A DNA stretch of 64,000 nucleotides from Mycolicibacterium frederiksbergense. GTDB taxonomy: Bacteria; Actinomycetota; Actinomycetes; Mycobacteriales; Mycobacteriaceae. This document shows, piece after piece, positions 1 to 8,255 of this stretch. How positions within the stretch are numbered: position 1 is the first letter of the stretch; the number at the start of each line of letters is the position of its first letter. The notes under the pieces are model-generated. The model was not told the origin of the DNA. It saw only the letters and a list, made by a program, of their open reading frames with translations, and did no database searches. Made by a program: the position numbers and the translations under genes. The DNA is taken from the NCBI RefSeq assembly GCF_012223425.1, contig NZ_CP038799.1, positions 3,038,001-3,102,000 on the forward strand, read 5' to 3'.

Positions 1-1
1 G

Positions 2-313
2 GGACACAGCTCGATCGTCTACATGCTCGAATCGCAGGCCGCCTACCTCGCCGCTGCCCTACGCACGATGCGCACCGAGGGCCTCGCGTCGATCGACGTC
101 CGCCCCGAAACCCAAGCGTCCTACAACGCGTGGGTCGACGACGCACTCAGGGGCACGGTGTGGAACTCCGGGGGGTGCTCCAGCTGGTACCTGGACTCCC
201 GGGGCCGCAACTCGGTCATGTGGCCGACGTTCACCTTCCGATTCCGCGCCCGCACCAAGACCTTCGACGTGCAGAACTACGTCACCCGCACAGCGCGGCA
301 GACCGCGGCGTGA
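2..313 (+). CDS. Flavin-dependent (Baeyer-Villiger-type) monooxygenase, C-terminal fragment cut by the window edge
   Basis: The reading frame is open from base 2 and ends with TGA at 311-313, so only about the last 103 residues are present. The fragment carries the C-terminal signature of mycobacterial FAD/NADPH monooxygenases: SSIVYMLESQ, then WNSGGCSSWYLD, then a W-P-x-F-T-F-R-F-R run. The same signature closes the three BVMO genes at 28-37 kb. The full enzyme would use NADPH, FAD and O2 to insert oxygen into a ketone or a related substrate. The SDR gene begins 36 bases downstream on the same strand, a usual pairing of ketone-forming and ketone-consuming enzymes. The N-terminal dinucleotide-binding domains are outside the window, so substrate and subtype cannot be judged. 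Confidence 0.85.
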   Translation, partial: GHSSIVYMLESQAAYLAAALRTMRTEGLASIDVRPETQASYNAWVDDALRGTVWNSGGCSSWYLDSRGRNSVMWPTFTFRFRARTKTFDVQNYVTRTARQTAA

Positions 314-349
314 CCACCGACAATCCAGGACTGTAGAAGGGAATTCCTC

Positions 350-1144
350 ATGACGACCCCCCGACGGGCCGCGCTGATCACCGGCGCGTCGGCCGGCATC
401 GGAGCCGCCTTCGCACGCCACCTCGCCGCCCAGGGCTACGACGTACTGCTCGTCGCCCGACGCGCCGAGCGCCTCGAAGAACTCGCCGCCGATCTACGCC
501 ATGCGCACGGCGGCCGCTGCGAGGTCTTCGCCGCCGACCTGACCGACCCCACCGCACCGGCCGCAGTCACCGACCACGCCACTCGCATCGGCATGCCCGT
601 CGACGTGCTCATCAACAACGCCGGGTTGTCCTCGAGGACGAAGTTCTCGCAGACCCCGTGGGAGTCGGTGGCCGCCGAGATCCAGCTGATGGTCACCGCC
701 ACGACCGAACTCACCCACCGCGTCATCCCGGGCATGAAGCAGCGCCAATGGGGTCGGATCGTCAACCTGTCCTCCCTGGCCGCGATGGCACCGCCCGGGG
801 AAGGTCTGCTCTACACCGGCATCAAGGCCTACGTGCTCGGCATGTCCCAGTCGCTGGACATGGAACTCAAGCCGTTCGGCATTCACGTGACCGCGCTCTG
901 CCCGGGCTTCACCCATAGCGAGTTCCACGACGTCATGGGTACTCGCGACGCCGCCGACCAGCTTCCCGGCCTGCTCTGGCAGCAGCCCGAGGACGTCGTG
1001 CGCGAAGGGTACCGGGCGGTGATGGCCGGCAAGCCCGTCTGCATCCCGGGCACCGTCAACAAGCTCACCGCCGCAGCCATACGGCCACTCCCACAACGCC
1101 TCCAGTACGTTCTGGGCCGCAGCAGCCTCAACCCCTTCAAGTAG
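350..1144 (+). CDS. Short-chain dehydrogenase/reductase (classical SDR)
   Basis: A 264-residue classical SDR. The cofactor motif TGASAGIG lies at residues 11-18, NNAG at 89-92, and the catalytic Ser-Tyr-Lys appears as SSL near 141 with Tyr155 and Lys159 (YTGIK). Arg residues after beta-strand 2 (ARRAERLEE) suggest NADP(H) preference. The start ATG at 350 has GAAGG about 10 bases upstream. It follows the monooxygenase fragment and probably shares its transcript. It likely interconverts an alcohol and a ketone or aldehyde; the substrate is unknown. A large hairpin terminator lies 128 bases downstream. Confidence 0.9.
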   Translation: MTTPRRAALITGASAGIGAAFARHLAAQGYDVLLVARRAERLEELAADLRHAHGGRCEVFAADLTDPTAPAAVTDHATRIGMPVDVLINNAGLSSRTKFSQTPWESVAAEIQLMVTATTELTHRVIPGMKQRQWGRIVNLSSLAAMAPPGEGLLYTGIKAYVLGMSQSLDMELKPFGIHVTALCPGFTHSEFHDVMGTRDAADQLPGLLWQQPEDVVREGYRAVMAGKPVCIPGTVNKLTAAAIRPLPQRLQYVLGRSSLNPFK

Positions 1145-1271
1145 CGAGCAGTTCTGCTGACCTCGGATACCTGTGCCGACCTGTTCCCGGACGGGCTTCG
1201 GCAGGTTTCGGTTGCACCAGAGGCGGCGCGGATGCGGTCCTTGGCAGTCGCCGCGGACCAGCTGCGTACCG

Positions 1272-1322
1272 AAAAGCAGGAAGGCCCTGAACCGGTTTCC
1301 CGGTCAGGGCCTTCCTGCTTTT
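1272..1322. terminator. Long perfect hairpin, probable bidirectional terminator
   Basis: A 19-bp perfect inverted repeat (1272-1290 with 1304-1322) is extended inward by CCGG/CCGG around a TTTC loop. Its arms begin with AAAA and end with TTTT, so either strand gives a GC-rich stem followed by U residues. It can stop the SDR transcript from the left and, on the minus strand, it sits 8 bases beyond the 3' end of the tRNA-Pro fragment, where a tRNA terminator would be. Confidence 0.8.
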
Positions 1323-1330
1323 CCCACGAG

Positions 1331-1372
1331 TCGGGGTGGCGGGATTTGAACCCACGACCTCTTCGTCCCGAA
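1331..1372 (-). other. 3' half of a tRNA-Pro(CGG) gene: probable attachment-site remnant
   Basis: Read on the minus strand, these 42 bases match the part of a tRNA-Pro gene from the anticodon loop (TTCGGGA) to the discriminator end. They include the 3' anticodon stem (CGAAG), the T arm with GGTTCAAATCC, and the 3' acceptor strand CCACCCCGA. The match stops inside the anticodon loop: the bases from 1373 on do not form the 5' half. A copy running exactly from anticodon loop to 3' end is the usual core left by tyrosine-recombinase integration into a tRNA gene. The terminator kept next to it suggests the original chromosomal downstream sequence lies to the left and imported DNA to the right. No integrase gene is visible nearby. 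Confidence 0.7.
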
Positions 1373-1689
1373 CCACGCCACCTGGGGTTTTGATGACGTT
1401 GGGTACGTTGGCCCGCGTAAGTTTTCCCAGCTCAGCTGCATTGGGTGGGTTGGCGCGCGCAGGAGTCGCGAAAATCTACTGCGGACTGCCTGCGGACTGA
1501 GACACCTTGGTGGTCAAGGCCGCCTTTGATTTACCGAGAGCGGGAACCTTGAAATCAGGATGTCAGTTTGGACGCTTACTCGACGGGCTTGCAACACCAG
1601 ATCACGACGGATCCGCAACCAAAGATCACGTCTGCGAATGGACCTCGCGTTCCTCGCATTCCTCGCTTCCACTAGTAGTGCGTTGCTCC
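1373..1689. other. Non-coding stretch between the tRNA fragment and mmpL
   Basis: About 317 bases with no convincing gene. It contains a short tandem-like phrase (CTGCGGACTGCCTGCGGACTGA, near 1479-1500) and no RNA gene that I can recognise. It lies where an integrase or excisionase gene might be expected beside an attachment site, but no reading frame there resembles one. Confidence 0.5.
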
Positions 1690-4600
1690 TTATTTCTGCG
1701 TGGCGGTGTCAGCTACTGGGGTCCGCGTTGCTTTGGAAGGCCACCAGCTGGCTTCGCGTAGAAGTGTGGCGATGGCGGGCACGGTGAGGGTGCGCACGAG
1801 GAAGGTATCGAGCAGCAATCCGAAGCCGATGATGAGGCCGGCTTGGATCATGATTGCGACTGAGCCGACCATGAGGCCGAACATGCTGGCGGCGAATATC
1901 AGACCAGCTGAGGTGATGACGGCTCCGGTGTTTGCCACGGTGCGCAGGACGCCGACGCGGATGTTGGTCCCGGATTCTTCGCGGAGCCGTGAGACGAGCA
2001 GCATGTTGTAGTCGGCGCCGACGGCGACGAGGATGATGAATGCCAGTAATGGTACGGGCCAAGCGATTTCGTAGCCCAGTCCCCATTGGAATACCACAAC
2101 GCCGATGCCGAGCGAGGCGAGGTAGTTGAGCACGACGGTGCCTAAGAGGTAGAGCGGTGCCAGGAGTGCGCGCAGCAGTAGGACCAGGATGACGCCGACG
2201 ATGATTATGGTGGCGACGGCCAGTTGTGCGAAGTCGGCCCATAGGAATCGTTGGATATCGGAGTTGACGGCGGGGAAGCCGGCGACGGATACGGTGGCGT
2301 CGGCGAGCGACGTGTTGGGTCGTGCGGTGTTGGCGGTGTCGGTGATGCGGCTGGCGAGCTCCATGGCTTCGACGCTGTAAGGGTCGTGGCTGCTTTCGAT
2401 CATGAACCGCGCGGTCTTGCCGTCCGGTGAGAGGAATTGCTTGGCAACATCGGTGAATTGCCGGTTCTCGAATGCATTAGCGGGCAAGTAGAAACCGCTC
2501 GAGGAGTCGGAGTCCGCCGCTGCGCGTGAGGAATTCTGTAGTTGGGTGGCGATCTGGCTCATACCGGACAGCATTTCGATGTTGCTGTCGGCGAGGGTGC
2601 GGACACCGGTCGCGAGTGCTTGAGCGCCGGAGGCGAGCTGTCCGATTCCCTCCTGCAATCGGCGGAGATTGGTGGCTAGGTCGGCGGGGTCACCGAGGGC
2701 TCCGAATGCCTTGTCCAGCGAGGCGACTGCGTTCTGGACGTTGGAGAGGGTGCCACCAACGGTGGCATTGGTCGCGGGATCGTAGCGGTCCCCGAGGTCG
2801 GCGATCTGGTCGAAGAATCCGCTGTCGCGCAGGCTGACCAAAATCTTCACCTGGTCACGAATTTGGGCGCACTGCGGGGTGGCGGCACACCACGGTGAGG
2901 TGTTGAGCGCGCCCACGAGTGGATCGAGCTGGGTGATCGCGTTCTGCGCCTGGTTGGCCAGCGGTCGCAGTCCTGGGCCGGATTGGATGGCTTGGTCGAC
3001 GGCGGGGGCGGTGGCGGAAAGTTGTTGCAGCAGTGGGCGGAACTGGTTGACCTGAGTTCCCGCGGATTGAGCTTGGGTGAGGATTCCGGCCAGTGGCGCG
3101 AGGGCGGTGCGCACCGTGCCATCGAGTTGGGCGAGGCCGTCGGCGAGCTGGTCGGCGCCGCCGGTGAGTTTGGCGAGGTCGTCCTTGCGTGAGTTGCCCT
3201 CGGCGACCGCGCCGGCCATTTTCTCGCCGATCTGGCCGTTCTGCCAGGCCAGTTCTGCTTGGTCGAGGCGCTCCCCGGTGGGGCGGGTGACTCCGGACAC
3301 CCTGGTGACGCCGGGGATCTGGGAGACGCGAGAGGCCATCTCGTCGAGATCGGCCAGCCCCCTCCCGGTCCGCATGTCGGTCGGGTTCTCTACGACGAGG
3401 AACTCGCTGATGACGACGTCCTTGCGGAAGTGGCGGTCCAGAAGTTGGTAGCCCTGGTTGCTGGCCGTGGTGTCTGGTTGTCCCTTGCGGTCGTCGTAGC
3501 TGATTTTGATGGTCGCAGCGGCTGCCGACAGGGCGAGCAGGATGGCCAGGCTGACGATCAGCAGTGGCACCGGACGGCGGACCACGGCGACGGCGACGCT
3601 GTTCCAGTAGCGGCGGGTGCGATCGGATTTGGGTTCACCGATGCCGCGTTTGGCGGCTAGCGACAGCACGGGTGGCAGCAGGGTGACGGTCGCCAGAAAT
3701 CCGAACAGCACGGCGATGGCACACGCGGGGCCCAGGGCGGCGAAGACGCTGAGCCGCGCGAAGACCATGGCCAAGAACGCGAGTGCCACGGTGGCGGCGG
3801 ACGCCAGGATGACGCGCCCGATGCTGGCGGTGGCGTGGATGATCGCCTGATCGGCGGGTACTTGGGCGCGGCGCTGCTCGTGGTACCGGCTGATCAGAAA
3901 AACTGTGTAATCAGTTCCGGCGCCGAGCAGGATCGCCGTCATGAATGCGACGGTGAACTGGGAGACCGGCATGCCCATCTCGCCGAGGGCGGATAGCACG
4001 CCGCGCCCAACCGCCAGGCTCAACCCGATTACCAGCAGTGGCAACAGCGCGGTGAACACTGACCGGTAGACGATCAGCAAGATCAGGGCGATCACGCCGG
4101 CGGTAGCGATCGAGATCAACAGCAGGTCGTGCTCGGCGGAGGCGATCATGTCGCTGAAGGTCGCCGGTGGTCCCGTCACTTGGACGGTCGTGGTCGATCC
4201 GGTGAACACCTCCGCGGCGATGTCGCGCACCGCGTTCAAGGATTCGGCTGCCGTGGGGTCTCCGAGGGTGCCGGTGACACCGACGGGCAGATACCAGGCT
4301 TTGCGGTCGGCGCTGACTGCCTGAGCTTCGGTAATCGGATCGGCCAGCAGGTCCTGCACCAGCAGGACGTGGTCGCCCTCGGCCTGCAACCGGCGCACGA
4401 GTTCGCCGTAGCGCTGCCGTGCAGTTGGAGTCAAGCCAGTGGGGTCTTCCATGGCGACGAACACCATGGTTTTCGAGCCTTCTTCGCCGAACGCGGCGCT
4501 CATGCGGTCAACCGTCTGCAAGGACGGGGCGTCGCGAGGAATGAGGTCCACCGACTGTTGGCGCACCACGGTTTCCAGCTGTGGGAACAGCAGCGCGAGA

Positions 4601-4776
4601 ACCACCGCGGCGCCTAGCCATACCCCGATGACGAGCGCTTTGTGTCGGAGGGTGAACCGGGCCAGGGTCGCCAACCGTTCGCTGTACTCGCGAGTGTCGG
4701 CCGGGTCGGTGGATCCGTTGGCGCGCCGACCAGGCCGCTTGGCCTGGCTTGGGGCATCTGCACTGCCGTCGGTCAC
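1690..4776 (-). CDS. MmpL/RND-family membrane transporter
   Basis: A 1028-residue MMPL protein. A cytosolic N-terminus is followed by a membrane helix at about 47-64, a first periplasmic loop, then a helix bundle with the hallmark GAGTDYTVFLISRYHE at 285-300. A second large loop of about 400 residues, rich in Gln, Ala and Asp, leads to a second helix bundle with the matching VGADYNMLLVSRLREE. The paired Asp-Tyr motifs are the proton-relay positions of this family, which exports lipids or siderophores across the inner membrane. The start is GTG at 4776, with GGAGG five bases upstream. A nested dyad sits just upstream and a TetR gene diverges, so local repression is likely. No lipid-synthesis genes are adjacent, so the cargo is unknown. 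Confidence 0.93.
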   Translation of the reverse strand: MTDGSADAPSQAKRPGRRANGSTDPADTREYSERLATLARFTLRHKALVIGVWLGAAVVLALLFPQLETVVRQQSVDLIPRDAPSLQTVDRMSAAFGEEGSKTMVFVAMEDPTGLTPTARQRYGELVRRLQAEGDHVLLVQDLLADPITEAQAVSADRKAWYLPVGVTGTLGDPTAAESLNAVRDIAAEVFTGSTTTVQVTGPPATFSDMIASAEHDLLLISIATAGVIALILLIVYRSVFTALLPLLVIGLSLAVGRGVLSALGEMGMPVSQFTVAFMTAILLGAGTDYTVFLISRYHEQRRAQVPADQAIIHATASIGRVILASAATVALAFLAMVFARLSVFAALGPACAIAVLFGFLATVTLLPPVLSLAAKRGIGEPKSDRTRRYWNSVAVAVVRRPVPLLIVSLAILLALSAAAATIKISYDDRKGQPDTTASNQGYQLLDRHFRKDVVISEFLVVENPTDMRTGRGLADLDEMASRVSQIPGVTRVSGVTRPTGERLDQAELAWQNGQIGEKMAGAVAEGNSRKDDLAKLTGGADQLADGLAQLDGTVRTALAPLAGILTQAQSAGTQVNQFRPLLQQLSATAPAVDQAIQSGPGLRPLANQAQNAITQLDPLVGALNTSPWCAATPQCAQIRDQVKILVSLRDSGFFDQIADLGDRYDPATNATVGGTLSNVQNAVASLDKAFGALGDPADLATNLRRLQEGIGQLASGAQALATGVRTLADSNIEMLSGMSQIATQLQNSSRAAADSDSSSGFYLPANAFENRQFTDVAKQFLSPDGKTARFMIESSHDPYSVEAMELASRITDTANTARPNTSLADATVSVAGFPAVNSDIQRFLWADFAQLAVATIIIVGVILVLLLRALLAPLYLLGTVVLNYLASLGIGVVVFQWGLGYEIAWPVPLLAFIILVAVGADYNMLLVSRLREESGTNIRVGVLRTVANTGAVITSAGLIFAASMFGLMVGSVAIMIQAGLIIGFGLLLDTFLVRTLTVPAIATLLREASWWPSKATRTPVADTATQK

Positions 4777-4788
4777 TTGGCCTCCACT

Positions 4789-4820
4789 GGTAGCGATACT
4801 GCCGGTATCGGTACGCTACC
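4789..4820. promoter_or_regulatory. Nested dyad upstream of mmpL, probable TetR-type operator
   Basis: The outer arms GGTAGCG (4789-4795) and CGCTACC (4814-4820) enclose inner arms GATAC (4795-4799) and GTATC (4805-4809). The dyad lies 13 bases before the mmpL start, in the 370-base divergent region shared with the TetR gene at 5150. Size and position fit a repressor site overlapping the mmpL promoter; binding by that TetR protein is an inference. The rest of 4821-5149 holds no gene that I can support. Confidence 0.5.
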
Positions 4821-5149
4821 GCACGTAGTGCAAGTGGTGACGGCGACCGGTGGGGGCCTCGCTCAAGAGCGTCATGAGTCGACTCCCTACGGGATTGCGG
4901 CGGGCCAGTCGGCCGCGAATACCTGCACGGCGTGCAGGGCGCCTCCTACCGCCACCGTCGCCAGTGCCGCACGATCACTGCTGGGGGCGGGAATGACGAC
5001 AGCCGCTGCCACGTCTCTGAGAACTCGAAGTTTGAGCGTTCTGATCGTCAATCGCTGCCCTCCGCGGAGTCCTATGGTGGCACGCGCCCCCATTGGGGGC
5101 GGATGCTACCAAAGTGTTGCGACCTACTGTGGCTTGCCAAGATGGACAT

Positions 5150-5791
5150 GTGCGGACGCGGTCGAAGAGATGGGGCGGGCGTACCGGTGCTGAACGCCGG
5201 GCGGAGCGCCGTCAGCGCCTCATTGATGCCGCGACGGAAATCTGGAGTGAAAGCGGTTGGGCAGCAGTCACGATGAGAGGAGTGTGCGCCAAAACCGGCC
5301 TGAACGACCGTTACTTCTACGAAGACTTCAAGACCCGCGACGAGTTACTTGTCGCTGCATGGGACGGCGTGCGCAACGAGATGCTCGGTGAGGTTTCTGC
5401 GACGCTCGCAGAACGCATCGGGCAGCCGCCGATGGAGACCATCCGCGTGACCATCGCCGCGGTGGTCGACCGGATTGCAGAGGATCCGGGCAGGGCGAAG
5501 ATTCTACTGGCTCAACACGTGGGCAGTTCCCCGCTTCAGGATCGGCGCGCTGTCGCACTGCAGGAGGCGACACACCTGGTGATCGCAGCCAGTGAGCCAC
5601 ACCTGAGGCCGGAAGCCGATGAAACCGCCCTTCGGATGGACACACTGGTGGCCGTTGGTGGCTTCGTCGAATTGATCACCGCATGGCATGCAGGTTTGCT
5701 TGACGTCATCCAGGGGGAGATCGTGGAGCACACGAGTCGGCTTGCCGAGACGCTCGCCGAACGTTATTTGGTCGACGACGCTGGCCTCTAA
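5150..5791 (+). CDS. TetR-family transcriptional regulator (paralogue of the one at 25.8-26.5 kb)
   Basis: A TetR repressor with an N-terminal helix-turn-helix (GWAAVTMRGVCAKTGLNDRYFYEDF) and an all-helical ligand domain. I chose GTG at 5150 (VRTRSKRWGGRTG). The paralogue at 25835-26476 is similar from exactly this Val, and both have CAAGAT six bases before GTG, which fits a -10 box for a leaderless transcript. An in-frame ATG at 5093 would add 19 residues that are not shared, so it is the weaker choice. The gene diverges from mmpL across a dyad and is the best candidate regulator of that transporter. Confidence 0.88.
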   Translation: MRTRSKRWGGRTGAERRAERRQRLIDAATEIWSESGWAAVTMRGVCAKTGLNDRYFYEDFKTRDELLVAAWDGVRNEMLGEVSATLAERIGQPPMETIRVTIAAVVDRIAEDPGRAKILLAQHVGSSPLQDRRAVALQEATHLVIAASEPHLRPEADETALRMDTLVAVGGFVELITAWHAGLLDVIQGEIVEHTSRLAETLAERYLVDDAGL

Positions 5792-5882
5792 TGTTGTACA
5801 GCGGCGTTCATGTGTTCAGTCCGGAATGAAGCAAGCGGAGGCACCTCGACATTCGCGAAGCGCGGCCGGGAGGCGCCAGAAG

Positions 5883-6551
5883 CTAACTCTGAGGTTTGGC
5901 TTTGGTCGTGGCCGACTCGACTGCGTTCTGCAGCAGCACATAGCTGCCGAGGCTGCCCAGGAAACCTGCGCAGTGCTGAACGAGTTCATCGGTGGTGAAC
6001 TCGAGTTCTCCGTCGAGCCAGCGGCGCAAGACTTCGAATAACCCACCCACACCCAATGTCGAGGCCAAATGGGCAACGCCCACTGCGGAGTCGGCGATGT
6101 CAAGGTGAAGTCTGGCCTCACGCAATACGAGGTCGGTGAAACCGGTCATCATGTCGCTGCGTAACTCCCGAAGCAGCGGCTCCGTTGCAGATTCCACGAA
6201 CAAGATCCGACCCAGTCGAGGATCATTGTTGATCATGCTGACCAGCCCGCGGATCGGCGCGTACGCGAGCACCTCGGGTGGGGCGCCGGCATCGGGGATC
6301 GCGTCAACTATCACCTCCTGGAAGGTTGCGTAGAGCTGCTGGTAGACAGCTCGCAAGAGGGCGTCTCTGTCAGGGAAATGCTGATAGAAGTAGCGTGACG
6401 TCACGCCGGACTCAGCGCATACGGCAGTCACCGTGGCGGCGGCAACGCCGTGCGTGCCGATCAACTCCATCGCGGCCTCGATGAGACGCGTGCGCCTGTT
6501 CCGGTGACGCTCCTCGGCGGACATCCCGCTGTACACCCGCACCGATCGCAC
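5883..6551 (-). CDS. TetR-family transcriptional regulator
   Basis: About 222 residues with the TetR helix-turn-helix AAATVTAVCAESGVTSRYFYQHF and a C-terminal helical domain. GTG at 6551 gives the longest form; an ATG at 6524 (MSAEERHRNRRTRL) is an equally possible start. It diverges from the PF10118-type hydrolase at 6627, with a 7-bp inverted repeat between them, so it probably represses itself and that neighbour. Its ligand is unknown. Confidence 0.88.
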   Translation of the reverse strand: MRSVRVYSGMSAEERHRNRRTRLIEAAMELIGTHGVAAATVTAVCAESGVTSRYFYQHFPDRDALLRAVYQQLYATFQEVIVDAIPDAGAPPEVLAYAPIRGLVSMINNDPRLGRILFVESATEPLLRELRSDMMTGFTDLVLREARLHLDIADSAVGVAHLASTLGVGGLFEVLRRWLDGELEFTTDELVQHCAGFLGSLGSYVLLQNAVESATTKAKPQS

Positions 6552-6573
6552 AACGCATAGCTTGCCATCTAAT

Positions 6574-6595
6574 TCTGACTAGGCGTAAAGTCAGA
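6574..6595. promoter_or_regulatory. Inverted repeat in a divergent promoter, probable TetR operator
   Basis: TCTGACT (6574-6580) and AGTCAGA (6589-6595) form a perfect 7-bp dyad with an 8-base spacer. It lies between the starts of the TetR gene (6551, minus) and the hydrolase (6627, plus). A 22-bp site midway between divergent starts is typical for TetR autoregulation. Confidence 0.5.
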
Positions 6596-6626
6596 TCATC
6601 AGTGCCCATGACAACAGGAGAACAAC

Positions 6627-7496
6627 ATGAGCGACGATTCGTCCACACGGCCCACCACGCGGGTCGTCCCGAAGCCCCGCCGTGTCCGATTCGACATGCC
6701 TGCTGAGACCAGTCGGCAGCACTTCGTCGATGGCGACTTGGTGATGAGCCACTTTGTGTCCACCTTGTCGGCCACGTTCCCCGAAGGCGAAGACTTCTTC
6801 ATCCGGTCAGTCCGCGAGTACCGGGACCACATCAGCGACGCTGACCTGAAGGAGGCGGTCAAGGGATTCATCGCTCAAGAGGCCACCCACCGGCACCAGC
6901 ATCGGCTGCTCAACGATCGCCTTCAAGCGATGGGCTATCCCACCGAGGGGATCGATCGGCATATCAAGAAGTTGGTTGGCCGACTCGAGAAGCGTTTTTC
7001 TCCCAAGATGCGCCTGGCTGTGACGGCAGCCCTCGAGCACTACACGGCGACATTCGCCGAGATCATTCTCACCAGCGACGAAGCTCAAGAACTGATCGGC
7101 TACACCGAGGTGCGGCCGATTCTGCTTTGGCACGCACTGGAGGAATGCGAGCACAAGGCCGTCGCTTTCGATGTCTACGAGACGGTCGGTGGAAGCGAAC
7201 GCACCAGGGTCTGGGGAATGCGGATCGCCAGTCTCCTATTGTTCACCGAGTTGGTCATCCAGACCACCCGCTCTCTGGCCGGCGATCGTGCCGCCTACAA
7301 CCCGGTGCGGTTGCTGCGCAGCCTTCGAGCCTTCCGTCATAACCCGCTGTTCAGCCGAGCAGCGATTGAGCGCTTCCGTTCCTACACCCACGCCGGGTTC
7401 CATCCCGACGACTGGGATAGCGCAGAAATCCTCGAACGTTGGACCAAGGAACTCTTCGACGCCGATGGCGGCCAACAGCTACGGAGTAACGTGTAG
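6627..7496 (+). CDS. Predicted metal-dependent hydrolase (PF10118-type)
   Basis: A 289-residue protein resembling the PF10118 'predicted metal-dependent hydrolase' family, helical with conserved Glu/His clusters: EEDFFIRS-type start (EGEDFFIRSVREY), FIAQEATHRHQH, LEHYTATFAE and LLWHALEECEHKAVAFDVY. The spacing of E-x-x-x-H pairs on successive helices suggests a dinuclear metal site like that of ferritin-like proteins; this is inferred from the pattern. The start ATG at 6627 has AACAGGAGAA just upstream. It diverges from the TetR gene at 5883-6551. No substrate is established for the family. Confidence 0.82.
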   Translation: MSDDSSTRPTTRVVPKPRRVRFDMPAETSRQHFVDGDLVMSHFVSTLSATFPEGEDFFIRSVREYRDHISDADLKEAVKGFIAQEATHRHQHRLLNDRLQAMGYPTEGIDRHIKKLVGRLEKRFSPKMRLAVTAALEHYTATFAEIILTSDEAQELIGYTEVRPILLWHALEECEHKAVAFDVYETVGGSERTRVWGMRIASLLLFTELVIQTTRSLAGDRAAYNPVRLLRSLRAFRHNPLFSRAAIERFRSYTHAGFHPDDWDSAEILERWTKELFDADGGQQLRSNV

Positions 7497-7675
7497 GTCG
7501 ACAAGTACTTTTGTGGTGAAAGCCGCCATATGGAACGACCTCTTCACGAAGAAGTGCGTTGCGCCGTGGCCGCATCGCGCGTTCAGGCATTCCGCTGATG
7601 CGGGCGGAAGGGCCATTACCGCCGTCCCGTCAGCGTCCGAAGACGTCCCGGCAAATCTGCACACAAGTTGGCGCC

Positions 7676-8224
7676 GTGTCAGCGAGCGCGCATGTCTTCT
7701 ACGAATTGCTGTCCGGAGTTGCGATGCCGTTCGCGTCGGTGATTGGTCCGGTGCCGGCAGCGACGGGTTGGGGCATGAGCACCGCAGTAGTACTTCGCAT
7801 GGCGGAACGTGCCGATAAGCGTCACGAGGCTGTCCTCGGTGTTGTGAACGGCCTGTTCCTGACGACCGTGTTGGCTCACTTCATACACTGGCCGAAGCGC
7901 TGGAGATTTGGTGTGCCAAGCCTGTCCGAGTGCGAAGGACTATGCGGCCCAATCCTGGTGCCTTACAACGGTATTCTTTACATTTCGGGGCTCAGTGCTG
8001 TAGCCGGATTGCTGGAGAATGGTCGCCGAGGTGCGGTCCGTGGTGCGATCGTCCCGCTGCTGGGTGTTCCAGTTCTCCTTCGACTGCAGCGGATGGAATT
8101 CCGTCGGCTCAGTCTTCAGGCCCGGCGCAATCCTCGGTGGTGGAATCGCCGTCTGCAGATGCAACCGCCCGACCGTTCGACATCGTCAGATCCCGACCAA
8201 CAGGTGCTAGGGGCAGAGTCATAG
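7676..8224 (+). CDS. Conserved hypothetical protein, probable membrane protein
   Basis: About 182 residues from GTG at 7676 (VSASAHVFYELLSG). The coherent part runs from HVFYELLSGVAMPFASVIGPVPAATGW to NPRWWNRRLQ. It contains hydrophobic stretches (VNGLFLTTVLAHFIHW and a later VRGAIVPLLGVPVLL) that could be membrane segments or a lipid pocket. The frame is open further upstream to 7559, but that part looks like non-coding sequence. No ribosome-binding site is evident. I do not recognise a functional family. It follows the hydrolase at a 180-base distance and converges on the CMD-family gene. Confidence 0.6.
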   Translation: MSASAHVFYELLSGVAMPFASVIGPVPAATGWGMSTAVVLRMAERADKRHEAVLGVVNGLFLTTVLAHFIHWPKRWRFGVPSLSECEGLCGPILVPYNGILYISGLSAVAGLLENGRRGAVRGAIVPLLGVPVLLRLQRMEFRRLSLQARRNPRWWNRRLQMQPPDRSTSSDPDQQVLGAES

Positions 8225-8255
8225 CACGGAGTCGACATGGCGAGCCGATCACCCT

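Noticed and set aside
1137..1376. A minus-strand reading frame containing EEVVGSNPATPTRG
   Set aside because: It is the translation of the tRNA-Pro fragment and terminator, a known false protein pattern, not a gene.
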